The notes below the pieces were generated by a model. That model searched no databases. It was not told the origin of the DNA and was given only the letters and a program-made list of their open reading frames with translations. From Gaiellasilicea sp963745775 (lineage in GTDB: Bacteria; Actinomycetota; Thermoleophilia; Gaiellales; Gaiellaceae), in NCBI GenBank assembly GCA_963745775.1, contig CAVUYY010000019.1, positions 1 to 64,000 of the forward strand: a stretch of DNA of 64,000 nucleotides. Reading direction: 5' to 3'. Position 1 is the stretch's first letter. Every line of letters begins with the position of its first letter. Of the stretch, positions 55,924-63,480 are shown in pieces. A program made the position numbers and the translations under genes.

Positions 55924-57512
55924 TGCCGGACCAGCCGAACATCCTCGTGATCTGGGGCGACGACATCGGGATCACGAATCTCAGCTGCTACAGCGACGGG
56001 CTGATGGGCTATCGCACGCCGAACATCGACCGGATCGCCGACGAGGGGATGCGGTTCACGGACTCCTACGGCGAGCAGAGCTGCACCGCCGGCCGCTCGT
56101 CGTTCATCACCGGCCAGAGCGTCTACCGCACCGGCCTGAGCAAGGTCGGGATGCCCGGCATGGACATCGGCCTCCAGGCCGAGGACGTGACGATCGCCGA
56201 GCTTCTGAAGCCGCTCGGCTACGCGACGGGGCAGTTCGGCAAGAACCACCTGGGCGATATGAACAAGTACTTGCCGACGGTGCATGGATTCGACGAGTTC
56301 TTCGGCAACCTCTACCACCTGAACGCGGAGGAGGAGCCGGAGCAGCCGAACTGGCCGCCGCCTGAGGACTTTCCGCAGTACAACGAGCGCTTCCGGCCGC
56401 GCGGCGTCATCCATTCCTGGGCGACGGACGAGGACGACGACACCGACGAGGATCGCTTCGGGCGCGTCGGCAAGCAACGGATCGAGGACACGGGCGCGCT
56501 GACGAAGAAGCGGATGGAGACGATCGACGATGAGGTGCTCGAGCACGGGCTCGATTTCATCGGCCGGCAAGCGGCGGCCGGGACGCCGTTCTTCGTCTGG
56601 TTCAACACGACGCACATGCACTTCCGGACGCATCCGAAGCCGGAGAGCGTCGGTCAGGCGGGGCGCTGGCAGTCGCCCTACCACGACACGATGATCGACC
56701 ACGACAAGGTCGTCGGCGCGCTGCTCGACAAGCTCGACGAGCTCGGGATCGCCGAGAACACGATCGTCATCTACTCGACCGACAATGGACCGCACATGAA
56801 CAGCTGGCCGGACGCCGGGATGACCCCGTTCCGGAGCGAGAAGAACACGAACTGGGAGGGCGCATTCCGCATCCCCGAGGTGGTCCGGTGGCCCGGGAAG
56901 ATTGCAGCCGGGACGGTGTCGAACGAGATTGTCCAGCATCACGACTGGCTGCCGACGTTCCTCGCCGCCGCCGGCGAGCCGGACATCGTCGAGAAGCTGA
57001 AGGCAGGCCATCAGATCGGCGACACGACGTTCAAGGTGCACATCGACGGATACAACCTCGTGCCCTACCTGACCGGCGAGGTCGACACGAGTCCCAGGCA
57101 GGGCCTCGTCTACTTCTCGGACGACGGCGACGTGCTGGGACTGAGGTTCGACAACTGGAAGGTCTCCTTCATGGAGCAGCGGGTCGAGGGGACGTTGCGG
57201 ATCTGGGCCGAGCCGTTCGTCCCTTTGCGGGTTCCAAAGCTCTTCAACCTGCGCACCGACCCGTTCGAGCGTGCCGACGTGACCTCGAACACGTACTACG
57301 ACTGGATCATGGACAACGCCTACATCGTCCTCGCCGCGACGGCCATCGCGACACAGTTCCTCGAGACGTTCAAGGAGTTCCCGCCGCGGCAGGAGGCGGC
57401 GAGCTTCACGATCGACAAGGTGGTCGAGAAGCTGGAGGCGCGCGCTCGCGTCGGGGCACTGACCCCGGCCGCCGGGCCGTCGTTCGCCTCGCTCAGACCT
57501 CAGTCGGCGTAG
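55923..57512 (+). CDS. Cys-type arylsulfatase (formylglycine-dependent)
   Basis: 529 aa from GTG 55923, with AAGGAGAG six bases upstream. Metal ligands WGDDIG (Asp13, Asp14), the formylglycine Cys54 and Arg58 in SCTAGRSSFITG (Ala replaces the usual Pro of CxPxR), GKNHLG (Lys, His), NTTHMHF and STDNGPHMNSW are present. No signal peptide is seen, so it should act in the cytoplasm, where FGE also matures it. It releases sulfate from an organic ester. Pairing with its maturase and a SulP carrier points to a sulfur-scavenging unit. Confidence 0.94.
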   Translation: MPDQPNILVIWGDDIGITNLSCYSDGLMGYRTPNIDRIADEGMRFTDSYGEQSCTAGRSSFITGQSVYRTGLSKVGMPGMDIGLQAEDVTIAELLKPLGYATGQFGKNHLGDMNKYLPTVHGFDEFFGNLYHLNAEEEPEQPNWPPPEDFPQYNERFRPRGVIHSWATDEDDDTDEDRFGRVGKQRIEDTGALTKKRMETIDDEVLEHGLDFIGRQAAAGTPFFVWFNTTHMHFRTHPKPESVGQAGRWQSPYHDTMIDHDKVVGALLDKLDELGIAENTIVIYSTDNGPHMNSWPDAGMTPFRSEKNTNWEGAFRIPEVVRWPGKIAAGTVSNEIVQHHDWLPTFLAAAGEPDIVEKLKAGHQIGDTTFKVHIDGYNLVPYLTGEVDTSPRQGLVYFSDDGDVLGLRFDNWKVSFMEQRVEGTLRIWAEPFVPLRVPKLFNLRTDPFERADVTSNTYYDWIMDNAYIVLAATAIATQFLETFKEFPPRQEAASFTIDKVVEKLEARARVGALTPAAGPSFASLRPQSA

Positions 57513-58606
57513 GAAACTCGCGGCCGGTGATGCGGCGAAGGGCCTCGACCCCGATCGCGAGCACGATCGGCCATCGCGAGCACGGCCAGCCCGCGGCGAA
57601 ACTGGACGAGCGGCGCCCACCAGACGAGGAGGAGCAGCAACGCCGCGGCCGCGCCGAATGCGTATTCCGGCCTCGCCAGATAGGGAGCGAGACTGCGTCG
57701 GGCGCCGGTGGCGGGGCGGCTCTCCCCGGTGATCCACACGCCGAGGAGCCCGGCCGCGCCGAAGAGGATCAGGAACCAGCCACCGTCGGCGAGCAGTCGA
57801 GTCATGATGTCCCAGGCGTCGGCTACAGCGGGGCGGCCCGCTTCGTTGGGGACGAGGTTGTCGACGACGTAGGAGCCGCCGAGGGAGCGGACGACGAGGA
57901 CGAGGACGCCGGCGAGGACGAGCCCGAAGCCGAGCGAGCGCAGGATCACCCGCCGCCGACCCGCCGCGAGCCACAGGGCGAGCGCAGCGAGCAGGAGCGG
58001 GACGATGAACAGGAAGGTCCCGAGCGACTTCAGCAGCTGGGTCAGGTCCTGAGCCGTCTCGAGCTGATCCGCCTCCATCAACCGGATCCCGCCCGAGCTC
58101 TCAGGCAGTCGCTCCGCGAGCCGGCCTGCGACCGCGACCTCGTCGCCGAGCTGGATCACGAGCGGACGGAGGTTGAGGACGAGGTAGCCGTCCTCCGTCT
58201 GGACGGCCGTCAGGTCGTCGTCCAGCAGCCGGAGCAGCTGCTCGTGCGTCCTCGAGATCGACTGGACCCAGAGCGCTTGCGGCCTGGGGCGCTCGAGCAA
58301 CCGCTGGGCTCCTCGGTCCGAGGCCTGACGGAGCGCGCCCGCGATCACCGGTGCGAGCGCCTGCTGGCCCTCCGGCAGGCGCTCCTCGAGCGCAGCCGCG
58401 ACGTCGACGTTCTCGTACAGCTGCTCGACGAGCGAGGCGGCGATCCGATCGCGAATCTCCGGATCCGCGATCAGGAGCTCCGCGGTCTCCTCGACGGTGT
58501 CGTTGTCGAGTGCCTGCCAGCGGACGAACCCGGCAAGCAAGGCCAGCACGGCGAAGATCGTCGTCAGGACGACGAGGATCCGGGCCGCGAGCATGCGGCC
58601 TCTCAC
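57500..58606 (-). CDS. Integral membrane protein, unknown (3' frame break)
   Basis: About 368 aa. N-terminal helix (ILVVLTTIFAVLALLAGFV), a large extracytoplasmic region of about 170 aa (ELLIADPEIRDRIAASLVEQ, GYLVLNLRPLVIQLG), then four or five helices (TFLFIVPLLLAALALWLA, LGFGLVLAGVLVLVV, GWFLILFGAAGLLGVWI, AFGAAAALLLLLVWW). A one-base break near 57570 hides the expected tail IVLAIGVEALRRITGREF, which would stop at 57493. GTG 58606 with GGGAG upstream is preferred to ATG 58594. Similar proteins are common in Thermoleophilia; role unknown. Confidence 0.75.
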   Translation of the reverse strand: MRGRMLAARILVVLTTIFAVLALLAGFVRWQALDNDTVEETAELLIADPEIRDRIAASLVEQLYENVDVAAALEERLPEGQQALAPVIAGALRQASDRGAQRLLERPRPQALWVQSISRTHEQLLRLLDDDLTAVQTEDGYLVLNLRPLVIQLGDEVAVAGRLAERLPESSGGIRLMEADQLETAQDLTQLLKSLGTFLFIVPLLLAALALWLAAGRRRVILRSLGFGLVLAGVLVLVVRSLGGSYVVDNLVPNEAGRPAVADAWDIMTRLLADGGWFLILFGAAGLLGVWITGESRPATGARRSLAPYLARPEYAFGAAAALLLLLVWWAPLVQFRRGLAVLAMADRARDRGRGPSPHHRPRVSYAD

Positions 58607-58641
58607 GGCTCCACTCCCGCGGGCTCGGCTGCGCCGTCTGG

Positions 58642-59054
58642 TCAGCGTGGGCTCGGATCGCTCGGCGGCACGATCAACGCATAGATCACGACGATGCAGA
58701 GCGAGATCATCAGCACGGACCAGATCGGGAAGGCGGCCAGGAAGCCGATCTGGGAGACGGCGAGCACGATCGTCAGCACGACCCCTGCAACGCGCGCCCA
58801 GACCTGGTTCGCCAGGATCCCGAGGCCGACCAGCAGCTCGAACGCGCCGATGAAGAGGAGAATCCAGCCCCAGGTGGTGAAGTCGAAGACCAGGATCTTC
58901 TCCTCCGTGACGACGAAGTACTCCTCCTGGAAGATCGCGACGAGGCCCTGGATCATGTTGGCGATGGCGACGAAGATGATCAGCGCCCCCGCAAAGCCGA
59001 GCCAGCCCGAATAGGTGCCCTTCGATCCGCGGTGTCGGCGGCGGCCGGTGGCAT
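58642..59054 (-). CDS. DUF7144-like four-helix membrane protein, paralogue 1 (N-terminal frame break)
   Basis: At least 104 aa (ATG 58956), but homologous sequence (TYSGWLGFAGALIIFVAIAN) continues upstream with no start codon before a stop. An indel linking it to ATG 59054 (MPPAAADTAD) is likely, giving about 137 aa. IFQEEYFVVTEEKILVFDFTTWGWILLFIGAFELLVGLGIL and PIWSVLMISLCIVVIYAL match the product of 62938. Four membrane helices, function unknown. Both paralogues have GGGTGA-type promoters. Confidence 0.75.
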
Positions 59055-59118
59055 CCCGGGTGTTGGCGTGACAGTGCGTGGCTCCACGGCGTTCGGCCTC
59101 CTCTCGGTGTCAGCCGGC

Positions 59119-59164
59119 ACGGTCCCACGAGCTCGGGTGACGAGGCTTCACCCAGGCGGGGTGA
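59119..59164 (-). promoter_or_regulatory. GGGTGA-type promoter D1 (drives 58642-59054)
   Basis: Minus strand: half-site TCACCC (59164-59159), N5, GGGTGA (59153-59148), N7, TCACCC (59140-59135), N10, GACCGT (59124-59119). Predicted start near 59112, about 58 nt before ATG 59054. Confidence 0.55.
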
Positions 59165-59174
59165 GCGCGCCCGC

Positions 59175-59219
59175 CACCCGCTACGGGTGAGTTGGGCTCA
59201 CCCCCCGAGCCGTCAAGCT
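59175..59219 (+). promoter_or_regulatory. GGGTGA-type promoter D2 (drives 59227)
   Basis: CACCCG-CTA-CGGGTG (59175-59189); GGGTGA (59185-59190), N7, TCACCC (59198-59203), N10, CAAGCT (59214-59219). ATG 59227 is 7 nt after the -10, so the message should be leaderless. Confidence 0.65.
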
Positions 59220-59226
59220 CCTGCAC

Positions 59227-59394
59227 ATGAACTTGAACGTGAGCCCGGTCGTCGGAGCGCTCCTCACGCTGGCAGCCGGCTTCGTCGTCGGCGTCACCCT
59301 GATGTGGCTCGGCCTGACCTTCATCGGGATCATCGTCGCGATGACCGCACTGCCGATCGCGCTGATCGCCTGGGTCATGCTCGGCGACCGCTAG
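59227..59394 (+). CDS. Small two-helix membrane protein, 55 aa
   Basis: ATG 59227 to TAG 59394. Two hydrophobic stretches (VVGALLTLAAGFVVGVTLMW, then FIGIIVAMTALPIALIAWVM) cover almost the whole protein, which ends GDR. There is no ribosome site, but promoter D2 predicts transcription from about the start codon, as expected for a leaderless gene. No family recognised. It faces the convergent ZIP transporter gene with 15 bp between stops. Confidence 0.6.
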   Translation: MNLNVSPVVGALLTLAAGFVVGVTLMWLGLTFIGIIVAMTALPIALIAWVMLGDR

Positions 59395-59409
59395 AAGCCA
59401 GGCCGCCCG

Positions 59410-60144
59410 TCACTCGAGCGCGCTGATCGTGAACGCGAGCGCGAAGCCGAACGTCGTGAAGACCCCGACGAGGCGACCGCCGTGCTCGAAGGCCTCGGGC
59501 ATCATCGTGTCTGCGAGCATCGTCAAGACCGCGCCCCCGGCGAAGGCCAGCACGAAAGCGACCGTGTTGCCGGACGCGTCCTCGAAGAGGACGTAGCCGG
59601 CCAGCGACGCGAGGCCCGAGACCGCTGTCACGGCGACCCAGAGGCCGATGATCCTCGCTCGCGTCCAGCCGGACTTCAGGAGACCGGCCGTCGCGGCGAT
59701 CGCCTCGGGCAGGTTGGAGAGAAAGACCGCGACGAGCATCGCCGCCGAGACGCCGCCGCCCTCGAGGATGCCCAAGCCGATCACGGCGGACTCGGGAATG
59801 CCGTCGAGGACGATTCCGAGCACGATCGCAAGTGCGGAGCCGGAGGCCTGGCGGCCGGTGGAGCTCTTGCGATCCGCGCCACCCATCCGGTCGACGAGCA
59901 AGTCGCCGAGGAAGAACGTCCCGCAGCCCGCGGCCAGCCCGAGCGCAACGGCACCGCCGCCCACGTCGGCGGTGGCCGACGCCTCCGCGACCAGCTCGTA
60001 CGCAACGGCGCTGATCAGGACGCCGCTTCCGAATCCCATGATCAGCCCGAGCGCGGTTCGCTGCACCGGGACGACGAGCGCCAAGAGCCCGCCGATGAGG
60101 ATGGACGAGCCTGCGATCAGACCCCAGCCGAGCGCGGCGCCCAC
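59410..60144 (-). CDS. ZIP-family divalent metal transporter
   Basis: 244 aa with about eight helices. The metal-transport helices show GIVLDGIPESAVIGL (the HxxPEG motif altered to DGIPES) and VFLSNLPEAIAATAG (NxPE). Loss of the His in the first motif is frequent in bacterial ZIPs of this branch and may change metal preference. LVDRMGGADRKSSTG forms the cytoplasmic loop. It probably imports Zn, Fe or Mn. GTG 60144 lies 6 nt after a -10 in promoter E, so it is probably leaderless. Confidence 0.88.
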   Translation of the reverse strand: MGAALGWGLIAGSSILIGGLLALVVPVQRTALGLIMGFGSGVLISAVAYELVAEASATADVGGGAVALGLAAGCGTFFLGDLLVDRMGGADRKSSTGRQASGSALAIVLGIVLDGIPESAVIGLGILEGGGVSAAMLVAVFLSNLPEAIAATAGLLKSGWTRARIIGLWVAVTAVSGLASLAGYVLFEDASGNTVAFVLAFAGGAVLTMLADTMMPEAFEHGGRLVGVFTTFGFALAFTISALE

Positions 60145-60150
60145 GCTCCA

Positions 60151-60199
60151 ACGCTACGGCGCGACCCGGGTGAGCACCAGCTCACCCGGGGTCGGGTGA
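60151..60199 (-). promoter_or_regulatory. GGGTGA-type promoter E (drives the ZIP gene)
   Basis: Minus strand: TCACCCG (60199-60193), N4, CGGGTGA (60188-60182), N8, TCACCC (60173-60168), N11, TAGCGT (60156-60151). Each spacer is one base longer than in the other sites. Start codon 6 nt further. Confidence 0.6.
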
Positions 60200-60227
60200 T
60201 CGAAGCGAAAGCGCGAGACGCGCGAGC

Positions 60228-60506
60228 TCAGGCCATCGAGAACCGGCTCTGAACCGGCTTCGCCGCATACGCCGCGATGTCGAGCACGACGCCGATGGTC
60301 ACGATCAGCCAGTCCGCCCCAGACACACCGCCGACAGGCGACCACGCCAGGAGATACATCAGGGTCGTCCACGGCGCGACGAGGAGACCCAGCAGCGGCC
60401 ACAGCGCCGACCCGAAGGCAGCGTCGACCCGGTTGCCGAAGAGCCACATCGCGATGATCACGAACCGCGGGCCGAGGGCTGCGAAGAGAAGCGCGAAGCA
60501 ACACAT
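60228..60506 (-). CDS. Small integral membrane protein, 92 aa
   Basis: Three hydrophobic helices (CCFALLFAALGPRFVIIAMWLF, LLGLLVAPWTTLMYLLAW, ADWLIVTIGVVLDIAAYA), with a conserved-looking WSPVGGVSGADWL loop. Such proteins recur in actinobacteria as unnamed inner-membrane components. ATG 60506 has AGGTGCTTCCCTG before it, a weak ribosome site. The stop is 29 bp from promoter E of the ZIP gene, downstream on the same strand. Confidence 0.7.
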   Translation of the reverse strand: MCCFALLFAALGPRFVIIAMWLFGNRVDAAFGSALWPLLGLLVAPWTTLMYLLAWSPVGGVSGADWLIVTIGVVLDIAAYAAKPVQSRFSMA

Positions 60507-60595
60507 CAGGGAAGCACCTCACGAGTCGGGAGCGGGAGGGCGACTATCTCACAGCGGACGGACCGCATCAGCACGCACTCGCGTCGATCCGACGG

Positions 60596-61193
60596 TCAGA
60601 CGAGGCCGAGCTCGTGCCCGCGGATCACCGCCGCCAGGCGGGTGTGCACGTCGAGCCTGCCCATCAGGTGACGGATGTGGTTTCGCACCGTCTCGGTCGA
60701 GATGCCCAGAGATTCGGCGATCGCATCCGTCGAGTGGCCGGCGGCGACGTAGCGGAGCACGTCGAGCTGCCTCGGCGTGAGCTCGACCGACCGTGCTCGC
60801 GTCGGCGGCGGAGTGTCGGTCGGGATCCGCGAGGCCGAACACACCGACGATCGAGCCCTGCTCGAGTAGCTGCGTCGAGCTGATGTCGACCACGACCCGG
60901 CGACCTTCGGCGGTTCGCACGGCCACGGTCGCCTCCGTCGTCTCGACGTTCCCGAGCAGCTTCGCGGCGAACTCCTGCCGCGCCTCCGTGACGTACTCCG
61001 GCTCGACGATCTGACCGATCCGCTTGCCTCGGATGTCGCCGAACTCTCGGACGGCAGCCGTGTTGAGCCACCGGACGACGCCGTTCCGGTCGAGGATGTA
61101 GGCAGGCATCGGGAGCCGGGCGACCGAAGGAGCGATGTCCGGCGCGATCCTCCGCAGCTCCTCGAGCGAGCCGGCTCTAGTCAGTGCGACCAC
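60596..61193 (-). CDS. PAS-domain LuxR/FixJ-type transcriptional regulator (frameshifted)
   Basis: About 199 aa. A PAS domain (about 25-125: MPAYILDRNGVVRWLNTAA, EPEYVTEARQEFAAKL, VAVRTAEGRRVVVDISST) precedes a LuxR HTH (ELTPRQLDVLRYVAAGHSTDAIAESLGISTETVRNHIRHLMG, RLDVHTRLAAVIRG). One base near 60825 separates VFGLADPD from TPPPTRARSVELTPR. GTG 61193. It lacks a receiver domain, so it probably senses a small ligand or redox state through PAS. It is encoded among the GGGTGA-type promoters and is the other candidate for their activator. Confidence 0.88.
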
Positions 61194-61294
61194 CGATCGA
61201 GGAAGAGTCGCAGAATTGACGCATCTGGGTCATGACAGCGGCGCCGAGTCTCGGCACAGTGGCGCGGGAGCTTCGAAGACTCGCCGCACGGTCT

Positions 61295-61363
61295 TCGAGC
61301 CTCTCGCCTCCGGGCGTCCGGCTCCAACCCCCCAAGGAGCCGGACGCTCCGAGCCTCTTGCCT
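61295..61363. repeat. Hairpin flanked by 15-bp direct repeats
   Basis: A perfect 12-bp stem GCGTCCGGCTCC / GGAGCCGGACGC (61313-61324 with 61335-61346, extendable to 14 with a G-T pair) and a 10-nt C-rich loop sit between near-identical 15-bp direct repeats (61295-61309 and 61349-61363, one mismatch, beginning CGAGCCTCT). Non-coding. It could be a small insertion with target duplication, or a terminator-like structure. Confidence 0.5.
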
Positions 61364-61404
61364 CGCTGCGAGCCGCGGATCATCCTCGCTGATCATCCTC
61401 ATCA

Positions 61405-61439
61405 GGGTGAGGCAGCGCCACCCGCCGGCGCTGGATCCT
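61405..61439 (+). promoter_or_regulatory. GGGTGA-type promoter H (drives 61449)
   Basis: GGGTGA (61405-61410), N7, CCACCC (61418-61423, one mismatch), N10, GATCCT (61434-61439); ATG 61449 is 9 nt further, so leaderless. Confidence 0.5.
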
Positions 61440-61448
61440 CTGCGCTCC

Positions 61449-61652
61449 ATGATCATCCGAATCCTGATCATCGCGATCGTCGCGCTCTTCCTCGTCATGT
61501 GGGTTCGCGCGGTCATCGACGTCTGGCGGAGAACCGACCTGTCCAGTTCAGCCAAGGGGGCGTGGGCGATCATCATGCTCATCGTGCCGTTCATCGGCCT
61601 GCTCGTGTACACCATGTTCCGCCCGACGGAATCGCAGGTCAGCCGCCGCTGA
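61449..61652 (+). CDS. PLDc_N small membrane protein, 67 aa
   Basis: ATG 61449. Helix 1 (IIRILIIAIVALFLVMWV), the PLDc_N motif DVWRRTDLSSSAKGAWAIIM, and helix 2 (WAIIMLIVPFIGLLVYTMF) ending RPTESQVSRR. It is a short relative of the PLDc_N-SHOCT protein at 6718 but lacks SHOCT. Promoter H predicts a leaderless message. The 3' end overlaps the convergent flippase-like gene by 14 bp. Role unknown; such proteins are suspected envelope-stress components. Confidence 0.8.
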   Translation: MIIRILIIAIVALFLVMWVRAVIDVWRRTDLSSSAKGAWAIIMLIVPFIGLLVYTMFRPTESQVSRR

Positions 61653-62709
61653 TTCCGTCCGCTGGGGCGGGCCCGGAGCTGGGCCGGAGCGGGAGGTGGC
61701 GGTGGCGGCGCCACAGGAACGCCGCACCAAGGCCGGCCAGCAGCGTGGGGACGATCGTCAGGAAGCGGTAGACGAGCACCGCCGCGACAACGCTGGCGTT
61801 CGCGCCTCCGAAGCCGATCAACGCGCTCGAGAGGCCGAGCTCGACGACCCCGAAGCCACCGGGCGTGATCGGAATCGTTCCGACGATGCGGATGAACGAC
61901 CACGCCGCGAACGCCTCCACGAGCGACACGTCCGCGGCGGAGACGTCGAACGCGCGCAGCGCGACGACGAGCACCGCAAAGACGCTGAGGCTGCCGATGA
62001 GCGACGCGACCGTGAGCGCGTGCCAGCGGCGACGGAGCAGCTCGCCGGAGCTCTGCCGGAAGGCCTCGAAGCTCGACCCGCCCCAGCCGACCGGCCCGCG
62101 GCGCACCTTCCGAAGCGTCCAGTTGGCGAGACGCGCGGCCGTCTCGCCGACGTCGTTCGCGAGCCGCTTGCTGACGAGGACTACGGCAAGCCCGGCCACC
62201 ACAACGCCGAGGACGGCGACGCCGACGAACGCGACCAGGCCGAGCAGCGCGGTGTCCCCGCCGGTGCTCGAGAGCAGGAAGACCGCGACGATCGGGTACG
62301 AGAGGTTGAGGAACTGGTTCCAGAGGCTCGTCAGCGTGACCGCCCGTGCGACCTCGGACGTGGTGAACCCGGCGCCACGCAACATCCCGTAGGACGTGGC
62401 GACGCCGGCCGCGAGCCCGGCGGGTACGACGATCGAGAGCGCGGTCGAGGCCTGCGTCACCCCCAGAGCCCGGAAGAACGAGAGGCCGGGAAGCGCGACC
62501 ATCCACGGCGGCGCGAAGGTCACCACGTTGAGGAGTGCGGCGGCGAGGAGCAGCGCGATCCACTCCCACGAGAGATCCTCGACCAACCCCCACACGTCGG
62601 CGTAGTCGGCGAGCTTTGGCAGGAGGAACGCGAACGTGGCGACGACCACGGCGAGGCTCAGCGCGCCAAGGCCGAGCCGCTGCAGCTTGCGCCTGCTCGG
62701 CCGGCTCAC
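61639..62709 (-). CDS. Lysylphosphatidylglycerol synthase TM-region family membrane protein (UPF0104/AglD type)
   Basis: 356 aa with about eight helices. SIVVPAGLAAGVATSYGML, AVTLTSLWNQFLNLSYPIVAV and GTIPITPGGFGVVELGLSSALIGFG (the PxxPGGxGxxE signature) identify the family. The catalytic GNAT-like domain of MprF is absent, so it is a flippase-like or glycolipid-related membrane protein rather than a synthase. GTG 62709. It is divergent from the DUF7144-like gene. Confidence 0.9.
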   Translation of the reverse strand: MSRPSRRKLQRLGLGALSLAVVVATFAFLLPKLADYADVWGLVEDLSWEWIALLLAAALLNVVTFAPPWMVALPGLSFFRALGVTQASTALSIVVPAGLAAGVATSYGMLRGAGFTTSEVARAVTLTSLWNQFLNLSYPIVAVFLLSSTGGDTALLGLVAFVGVAVLGVVVAGLAVVLVSKRLANDVGETAARLANWTLRKVRRGPVGWGGSSFEAFRQSSGELLRRRWHALTVASLIGSLSVFAVLVVALRAFDVSAADVSLVEAFAAWSFIRIVGTIPITPGGFGVVELGLSSALIGFGGANASVVAAVLVYRFLTIVPTLLAGLGAAFLWRRHRHLPLRPSSGPAPADGISGG

Positions 62710-62866
62710 CGCGGTTCGGATCGAACCGGCCGCACGTTCGGCTTCTCGACCGCGGTGCGCGGCGGTTGGCGCGCCGACCGCTGCGCTTCGAACTCCACGT
62801 GGGACAGCCTATGCGAGCAGGATCCGATGCGGCAGCCGGCTCGAGCGCCTCTCCCTCACTCCCGGG

Positions 62867-62901
62867 GGGTGACCAGTGCTCACCCCGCAGCGCCTTAGCC
62901 T
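62867..62901 (+). promoter_or_regulatory. GGGTGA-type promoter F (drives 62938)
   Basis: GGGTGA (62867-62872), N7, TCACCC (62880-62885), N10, TAGCCT (62896-62901). Arms extend to GGGGTGA / TCACCCC. Predicted leader about 30 nt containing AGGAGG before ATG 62938. Confidence 0.65.
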
Positions 62902-62937
62902 CGCGGTTCCGATCGTCGACGAGTAGGAGGAAATCGC

Positions 62938-63372
62938 ATGTCCTCGACCGAGGAGCCCGGCTACAAGCCCACCAGCGGCGAGCGTCCGAGCGGCTGGGCC
63001 ATCGGCTTCGTCGTCTTCGCCGCCGTGATGATGGTGCTGGTCGGCACATTTCAGGTGATCGCGGGGATAGCCGCGATCTTCGAGGACGAGTTCTTCGTCG
63101 TCGGCCCGAACTACGTCTACGACGTCGACGTCACGGCCTGGGGCTGGATCCACCTGATTCTCGGCTTGACCCTCGTCCTCGCCGGATTCGGCGCCCTCAA
63201 GGGCGCCACCTGGGCACGCGTTGTCGGGATCACGCTGGCGTCGCTGAGCGCGATCTCCAACTTCTTCTTCATCCCGTACTACCCCGTGTGGTCGATCGTG
63301 ATCATCGCGGCCGACGTCCTCGTGATCTGGGCGCTGTCGGTCTACGGCCGCCGGGAATCGGCAGCGGTCTAG
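62938..63372 (+). CDS. DUF7144-like four-helix membrane protein, paralogue 2
   Basis: 144 aa from ATG 62938, with TAGGAGG eight bases upstream. A polar N terminus of about 20 residues precedes four helices: WAIGFVVFAAVMMVLVGTFQVIAGI, WGWIHLILGLTLVLAGFGAL, ARVVGITLASLSAISNFFF and WSIVIIAADVLVIWALSVY. The external loop FEDEFFVVGPNYVYDVDVTAWGWIH matches the EEYFVV / FDFTTWGWI loop of the product of 58642. Function unknown. It is controlled by promoter F. Confidence 0.85.
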   Translation: MSSTEEPGYKPTSGERPSGWAIGFVVFAAVMMVLVGTFQVIAGIAAIFEDEFFVVGPNYVYDVDVTAWGWIHLILGLTLVLAGFGALKGATWARVVGITLASLSAISNFFFIPYYPVWSIVIIAADVLVIWALSVYGRRESAAV

Positions 63373-63411
63373 ACCGATGTTGGAGGCGCGAGCCTTGCGG
63401 TAGGAGAGAGG

Positions 63412-63462
63412 GGCCGGCAGTCCGCCGACGTTCGTTCAGGCGACGTCGAGCGGCTGCCGGCC
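63412..63462. terminator. Bidirectional terminator-like stem between convergent genes
   Basis: GGCCGGCAG (63412-63420) pairs with CTGCCGGCC (63454-63462), 9 bp, enclosing an inner stem CGACGT / ACGTCG. It lies in the 108-bp gap between the convergent DUF7144-like and xylulokinase-like genes. Confidence 0.5.
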
Positions 63463-63480
63463 GGCGTTCTGGGAGCCGCG

